A DNA stretch of 64,000 nucleotides from Gnetum montanum (lineage: Eukaryota > Streptophyta > Gnetopsida > Gnetales > Gnetaceae), in contig MNCI01002155.1 of NCBI GenBank assembly GCA_015680685.1, positions 71,941-135,940 on the forward strand, in the 5' to 3' direction. The first letter of the stretch is position 1; each line of letters begins with the position of its first letter. Shown here piece after piece: positions 57,690 through 64,000 of the stretch. A model generated the notes under the pieces. The model ran no database searches and was not told the origin of the DNA. It worked only from the letters and a program-made list of their open reading frames with translations. Position numbers and translations under genes: made by a program.

Positions 57690-58780
57690 TAAACCTTGTA
57701 GTTCCTTAAGGTTTCTAGGTGCTTATAGATTGGCTATGGCTTTAACCGTATCAGGATCAACTTGTATTCCTACCTTGGATACTATGAAACTAAGAATTTT
57801 ACCAGTTTTAATGCCAAAGATACACTTCTTAGGATTAATTCTAAGTTTGTACTTAAAAAATCATTGTAGTACTAAGTTTAGGTCATGTGCATGGTAATTG
57901 GCTATTTTGGCTTGATGCATATGTCATCAACATAATCATTAAGCAACCCTAGCATGTAGTCACTAAAGATGTAAGTTATGGCTTATTGATAAGTTACCAC
58001 TGTGTTCTTCAGAATGAATGTTAACATTGTATAGCAGAAGCTTCCTGAAGGGGTCATGAAGGGTATGTACAATTGATGCTCTAGGTTAATCCTAACTTGG
58101 TTATATCCCAAGAATCCATCCATAAAGGACAACAAGGTATGTCTAGTCGTAGTATCGATAAGTTGACCAATACTAGGTAAAGGAAAATCATCTTTAATAG
58201 TTTTCTTATTGAGATCATGGAAATTGATACAGATATGAATATGTCCATTTTTCTTAGGAACCACCACTGTGTTAGACATCCATTTTATGTAATTGACAAC
58301 TTGGATGAATCCAGCTTGGTAAAGCTTCTTGATCTCATCATAGATTGCTAGGGTTAGGTTTGGTCTAATCTTATGCACCTTTTGTTTAATGGGCTTGATA
58401 CTAGAATCAAGTATGATATTATGTTACATTAAACATGGATCAAGTCCTGGCATATTTCATATAACCAAGAAAAGACCTTAATGTTATCTTAGAGGACCTT
58501 GGTGTCTTGGGCCATCTGGGGTTTTAGCAAGAAACTTAATTTTAGTGTTTTTTCCTTACCATTATGGTTTGTAATGGGAATTTCAACTAGAGAATCCTTT
58601 GTAATGTCTGTGGACTCTAAGTCAAGGGTTTTGACTATGTACTCGGGCCATTCTAGGGACTTCTCTATTGAGGCTATATGATCAAATAGGCTCATAGGCT
58701 CAAGATGTAGGCATTGTAGCTCAATTGATCATTTGAAATTATGATAAGGTCCATTTAGGTTTAAAGGTGGGTTGAATTGT
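57690..58780 (-). pseudogene. Reverse transcriptase of the Tat-like element (broken)
   Basis: From 58740 downward: VFSWLYEICQDLI (about 58440-58480), the pre-RT block VFAWSYEDMPG of Tat elements. The open stretch 58378-57983 then gives IRPNLTLAIYDEIKKLYQAGF, VVVPKKNGHIHICINFHDLNKKT, DDFPLPSIGQLID and LSFMDGFLGYNQVRI (all given in pieces). The catalytic YVDD is in NDYVDDICIKP (about 57905-57940). RT catalytic residues look kept, but frameshifts and stops break the ORF. Confidence 0.88.
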
Positions 58781-58789
58781 GCTCATGTA

Positions 58790-59009
58790 TCCATGATTTA
58801 ATCCTGCATGTCAACAAAAGTACATTAATTGATATATGTATTGCATAATTGTCAAATAATGTTACAATAATGCAAAATATTGTAATAATAAAGCATAATG
58901 TAGTTGAATAGAATTAAAATGGAGTAGAACAAGACATAATAAGGCTAAGTAAGGTCATAACATGGTAAACTAAGGTCAAAGAAGATAGATTGAGAGGCAA
59001 CAAGGTGGA
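58790..59009. other. AT-rich lead into the repeat array
   Basis: Upstream side (minus-strand sense) of the Tat-like RT where protease and gag would be expected. No such domain is seen. Confidence 0.35.
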
Positions 59010-59700
59010 ACAAGGATCAAATGATGCCAAATGATGTAGAATAAAGGCCAAATGAGGTTGAAACCATGTGGCATGATGTAACATGAGGTTGAATGATGCC
59101 TAAATGGTCCCAAATGACATCAAATGATGATGGAACAAGGCCAAAAAAGATCAAAAGATGATGGAATGACGTCAAACAAGATCAAATGATGTCAAAATGG
59201 GGTAAAGTGAGGCCAAATGATGTTAAAAATGGTGTAAAATGATGTTAAATAATATCAAATGATGTAAAATGATATCAAATGATGCAAAATAACATCGAAT
59301 GATGTCAAATGACACCAAATGATGGAAAAATGATACCAAATGATGTTAAATGGTGTCAAATGATGACAAAATGATACTCAATGATGTCAAATGATATCCA
59401 AATGATACCAAATGATCTCAAATGATATTGAATGATGTCAAAATCATGCAAAATGATGTCAAATGGTGTCAAATGACACCAAATGATTGTTAAATAATAA
59501 AAAATGTTATCAAATGATATCAAATGGTGCTAAATGACAACAAGTGATGTCAAAGTGATTCAAAATGATGTCAGTTCTCATCAAATGGTGTCGAATGAAA
59601 CCAAATGATGTTGAAATAATATCAAATGGTGTTGAATGATACCAAATGACATTAAATGATGTAGGAGGAGGTCAAAAAAGATCAAACATGATCAAAAATA
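59010..59700. repeat. Degenerate 10-base tandem repeat, CAAATGATGT type
   Basis: About 690 bases dominated by variants of CAAATGATGT, with a period of about 10 (sometimes 11) bases. TGATGTCA occurs many times, TGACATCA near 59112, and TGACGTCA once at 59167-59174. No spacers and no CRISPR-like pattern. It lies upstream (in element sense) of the Tat-like pol. Confidence 0.85.
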
Positions 59701-60039
59701 ATGTTAAATAATAATATTTATTTTAAGGTGATTTTATGATCAAAGTAAGACAAAACCTAGTAAAAATAGGCTATGAATTATTAAAATATGATAAAATTTA
59801 GAGCAAACAAGCCATAAATTGCTAAAATAAGCAAAAATCTAGTAAAAAAGATCATAAATTATTAAAAAAGTAGTAATATTATGAAAATAAGGAAGAAATT
59901 TCTGTAAACTTCTAGAATAAGTAAAAATCTAGTAGAAATAGCCAAAATAAGCAAAAATATTATGAGAATAGGTTGTAAACTTCTATAATAATGGCTTTTT
60001 GTGGTTAAAATATTTAAAAAGATAAAAATTGATTTTTCT
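59701..60039. other. AT-rich DNA between repeat arrays
   Basis: Contains a few repeats of GGCAAAAATCTAGTAAAAA-like words (59820-59950). No gene. Confidence 0.4.
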
Positions 60040-61150
60040 AATGTGCAGGCCCTGATTTCCTAGTGTGTGAGGATTGTGTGACATACCCACAACATGTGGG
60101 ATCTCTCAGCATAAGAAGAATTGTAACAAGATTTATGACTTGTTTGGCTTGATTTGACTACATCTAGGCTGTGTAGGGCTAGTTCAGGGCTTGTTCAACC
60201 ATTTTTGGTAGTGTATGGATAGGTTTGATTAGGGTTATAGCTTGCTAGTATCTCATACACTACGACAACATGTGGGATAGGCTTCCCCAGCATGTGGAAC
60301 CTAAACCTAGTTTTGATAGCTTGTGAAGGTCAAATTTCCATCCCAAGTCTTGTGGAACTCACTAGGCTACTTATGAGAAATTTTGGGCATGGTGAATCTT
60401 GGTGTAAGGCTCACATGCTAGCCCACATGTTGCCATAGTATGTGGGATAGGTGCTCTAATGTGTGGAACCTAACCATGCTAGTTTGTGGGGATTTTGTCT
60501 CTATTTTTTGCTTCTCTAGGCTTCCATGAAAGCATCTAGGCTATGAGGTGAGATCTATAGTTCTTTCAAACATCTCAGGCAAAGTATGATGTATATGAGG
60601 TGGGTTTAGAAGTTTTTGGTATCTCACATGTTCCCCCACACATTGTCAGAGAGTGTGGAACATGCCTTCCTAGCATGTGAGCACTTGTGGATGAAATCCT
60701 AGCATGTGATGATGAAATTTCTAGTGTATGAGTAGTTTTAGATGGGGTTTTAACATGTTGGAATTTTTTGGATTTTTTCAAGGTTTGGTGAGGCCCTTTG
60801 GACAACATGTGGGCTAGTTTAGTAAGAGAAATGATTGGTGTAGACTTCACATGTTGTCCCACATGCTACCAAAACATGTGGAATATAATTCTCTAGCATG
60901 TGGACATTTTAAAGTTGATTCCAGCATGTGGGGTTGTTTGGTGTTCTTACCCAAGTCCTGTGGGATCCACCCATGGTCAAACTATTAGCCTGTAAGCTAG
61001 GAAGTCAAAATCTCAAGAAAATCTTATTGTGTAAGATCTATTTAGTTATCTATTCTCTAATCATAGCATGCAGAAGGTTTCTTGTGACATATAGAGGGTT
61101 TCATGGGTAGTGTGTGGACATTGTGAGAGGACTTTTGATATCAAAACCCA
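60040..61150. repeat. Periodic ACATGTGGGA / CCCACATGTTG repeat
   Basis: At least five units at about 60080, 60255, 60420, 60625 and 60855 (spacing 165-230 bases). Each centres on words such as CCACATGTTG...ATGTGGGATAGG followed by CTAGCATGTGGAAC. The core is roughly self-complementary (CCCACATGTTG against CAACATGTGGG). One related patch lies at 53880-54060. Confidence 0.65.
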
Positions 61151-64000
61151 GTGTGTGAGCTTATTTCTCACCTAATTTCTTAAGGGCATCATATAAGAGT
61201 TGGATTTTTTAGTTAAAACCCATATACCCAACACTTCATAGTAATTTTTGCATTTATCCATCCCTGTATACAACACGATTGTAGAAAATCTAAGAATTTG
61301 GGCTTCTTCCTACAATAATTGAGGTAACACTCTCAAGTTTCAGTGACCATGGTGAAGAAGATTAGGTTAACAAGTTAGAATCTAGTGTTGGATAAGGTGG
61401 AGAAGGTAGTATGGATCATCTCCAAGCTTTTTGATCCATATACAAGTGAAGGATCTTCTTCAAGGGCCACCAAGTTCCAATCTTCCTTGTATTTTCTTTA
61501 CTTTTGACAAATTTGTGAAAATGTTTTTCCATTCCTAGGCTTGCTTCGATTGAATTTTACATTCTCACTGCACCAAATTCAAGGTTTAGGCTTTTTGATC
61601 ATGTTAGATTTGAAACTTGGATTTTTGGGCATCTTGTGATAGAGATTTGAATTTTTTCCTCACACCTATGCATAGCATTTTTTCCCTATTTTTATCGGTT
61701 TTGGTCAAATTTGATGATTTTTTCTAGCTCATATGAAATGCAATTTTTGGATTCTAGTACCACAGAATTGTTGTTTGAGGTCTTTTGACCATTTTAGATG
61801 TAAATTTAAAATTTTTAGATTTTTTATTGTTGAGATCTGAATTTTTTATCAATCCAATGCAGAAATTTTTTGCCCATTTTTTCAAAATTTTGTAGTTTTT
61901 CCATGGAAAAACTAGCATCATTGATAAATTTTTGATCACATGTGGTTAGCTTCTTAGGTTCCTAGTGATTGTAGATATAGTGTGGAAGGGTTCTAGGTCA
62001 AGTTTGGACTTTTCAGAAATTTTTCTTGAATTTCTCATAGGGTTTTTTCTTACATTTGGTTCACTACAAACTAGGGATTTTCGGTGGAAATTCTATGAAA
62101 ATCTAGATTTTTCTACACTATAACTATAGCATTGATGGTGAATTCAAGGTTTCTAAGCATATTCTCAGCATTTGAAATTGAAAATAATTTTTAAAATTTT
62201 TAAAGATATTTTTTCCTAGCTCCAAGTACTATGTTGGTTAGTTACAATTTTGATTGTAGAGTTTTACAGTGTTTATGGCTAGAATTGACAGCGTTGGGTA
62301 TTTGGGCTTGGGTTTTAGTCATTGTGCAATTTTTTCTAAGTTTCATGGCCAACATATGAAACTCTTTGGGCTTGATGGGGTAGTGTATGAGAGCCTTTGA
62401 GGTTTTTTTTAAGGGAAGAATAACAACATTTGGGCTCTAAGAACCAAGAAAACTCATGTTTCTCATCATCATTTTTCCTATATTCTAAGTGTTTTGGGAC
62501 TATGGAACTTCTTTGGCCACTTTTTATAGGCATTCTCCATCCTTTAACCCATAGAATTGTCAATTTTGGCTTCTAGTTGTGCAAAAACTTGGTTTCATGT
62601 TAACTATTTGTGAAAAAGCTTGTTTTAAGGCCTTACATGTCAACTATCTGTTAAAATGTCAAGATAGTTTTTCTGTATGTTGAATGCCCATTAAGATGTC
62701 AAATTTAATTTTTTTAAATGTTAATTGAAGTGTGAAAGACTAAATTTTGGTTTACATTGGAATGCTATATGAGTTAGTGGACTTGGTCAGTTTTTAATAA
62801 TTTTTTGCTCAATACCAATGCTATCATTTTAGAGGCTATTTTGCTTCAATTTTGTTAGATTTTATTCTAATGTTTCTATGGTTTCTATGGTTTCTATGGT
62901 CTTATGGTTATATGGCTTGGCTATGTGTAGGACATTGTTAAAACCTATTTTAATCATTGTGGAGTTGGTAGGGATCGTATGTTGCACAAGGATGGCCACT
63001 CAGAATAGAATGCCAATATGATCATTGACAAACACATCCCAATATAGTTTAGATTTGATGCTAGAGAATTCTTGATGTACCTACTCCACAATTATAGTGT
63101 GATTATGTGGTTTGCACTTGGATGTAGATGTTTGTGCCATAATCACAAAGACTCTTACGATAGGGTCTTCAAGCTATATCTTATAGTTCATTATGGAAGA
63201 TCTAGATACTCATAGAGAAATAAAGTGGAATGAGGGCTCATATTCAGTGAGAGTTCAATAGTTGTCCCAAATCTAGGAGATGCCAAAGTATTCATAGTAT
63301 AATGCTAATAACACCTTGATGCTAGATCACCAAATCAACACTCTATTCCAAAACCCTCCTCAAACTATCTACCTATTAGAAGCATAAGCCTAGTTTTAAA
63401 TCAATATATTTTGTTTATTTTTGGTTTTAATGTTGTTTTTTCTAAGTTTTTCTCATGCTTTGGTTTTGTAGGTATAGGGTACACCATGAAGGATTGGTGA
63501 AAAATGACCAAACCTTATTTATGGCCTAGACAACCTTGGAGGAGTTTAGCAAGGTGAGATCATAAGAATGTGAGTGCTTAACCAGCTTAGTGTTGAGTTT
63601 GGTAGGTACCTTATGCAATATTCTCATGTATAGTAGATGTGTGTAGTTACCAATTATACACACAAATTTTAACCTCTTCAAGATTTACAAGCATGTTAAC
63701 AATTTTTGTTTAAGATTCCAACTTTGCTGAAGCTCGATGAGTGAACATTCATTTAAGCATGGTTAACATTTTTGTATTTATTATTTTTCTATTTTTAAAT
63801 TTTTATAGTTTTTTATGATTTTGGATTGTCTACGGTGTAAGAGGCTAATGGGCTACCTATGTTATGTATTCTCTATGTGAGTCTATCATCACCGTGATAA
63901 CTTCAAGTTGTAGCGAGGAGAAGATTCTCCTCAAATGGGGTGAAGTAGTCCAAGAACAAGCATGGTTGACAAACAAAGCTCTTGCAGATTTCCAATAGAG
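61151..64000. other. AT-rich DNA with a degenerate 180-base duplication
   Basis: 61595-61705 and 61776-61880 are related: GATCATGTTAGAT...GAGATTTGAATTTTTT against GACCATTTTAGAT...GAGATCTGAATTTTTT. GGTTTCTAT is repeated three times at 62880-62900. From 62950 to the window end short coding-like pieces occur but none is recognisable. No gene can be supported. Confidence 0.4.

Larger units (their letters stand above)
55420..58780 (-). mobile_element. Tat-like Ty3/gypsy pol fragment
   Basis: Minus-strand order RT, RNase H, a second RNase H, integrase, as in the plant Tat/Ogre group. RT blocks and the integrase start (WYDDIKFYLIHGE) are of Tat type and clearly different from the Athila copies. No LTR, PBS, gag or protease could be assigned with confidence on either side. 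Decayed by stops and frameshifts throughout. Confidence 0.85.

Noticed and set aside
59010-59700. Short regular repeats as a CRISPR-like array
   Set aside because: Repeats are contiguous with no spacers, and the genome is a plant.

Overview
This window looks like nuclear DNA of a seed plant. It has one spliced housekeeping gene with GT-AG introns, set in AT-rich DNA made almost entirely of decayed retrotransposons of plant-specific lineages: Athila-like and Tat-like Ty3/gypsy, Ty1/copia, and an L1-type LINE with a plant-style CCHC ORF1. The amount and age of the nested elements suggest a large genome, perhaps a gymnosperm, but the species cannot be read from the sequence.

The only gene that looks functional is RPL19 (60S ribosomal protein eL19), five coding exons between 31846 and 33617. 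Telo-box motifs lie upstream of it and in its first intron.

Layout. 1-2337: minus-strand Athila-like remains, namely an LTR cut by the window edge (1-313), a protease/pol fragment (314-1085) and a solo LTR (1558-2337). 3370-13360: Athila-like element A with both LTRs, TSD CTTTC, a tRNA-Asp primer site, decayed gag-pol and a 601-base assembly gap. 13361-15739: AT-rich DNA with a large inverted repeat, one arm of which holds a 128-bp SINE-like insertion. 15740-20076 and 30673-31555: the two halves of an L1-like LINE, split by Athila-like element B (20077-30672, TSD AATGA), which itself carries a nested solo LTR (29044-29564, TSD ATGAT). 31846-33617: RPL19. 34984-35326: a fold-back (MITE-like) hairpin. 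36590-37170: a Ty1/copia RNase H remnant. 38161-44919 and 52106-53300: old Athila-like material, including a long broken ORF in the position where env-like ORFs occur, an LTR, gag/protease, a truncated LTR with PBS, and a gag that is split by young element C. 44921-52100: element C, TSD ACTAT, which keeps gag and protease but has lost RT, RNase H and integrase. 55420-58780: a Tat-like pol on the minus strand. 59010-59700 and 60040-61150: tandem or periodic repeats. The rest is unassigned AT-rich DNA.

How the parts relate. Elements A, B and C share R-U5 sequence, primer site, gag-pol and a long noncoding 3' region, but carry three unrelated U3 blocks. No element in the window appears able to make all its proteins. 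The most interesting signals are noncoding: a three-tier hairpin in the 3' region with pairing-preserving changes between B and C, repeated PPT-like tracts, a conserved G-rich motif, and TATA boxes framed by inverted GCCGCC boxes. I did not see a clearly new biological system.
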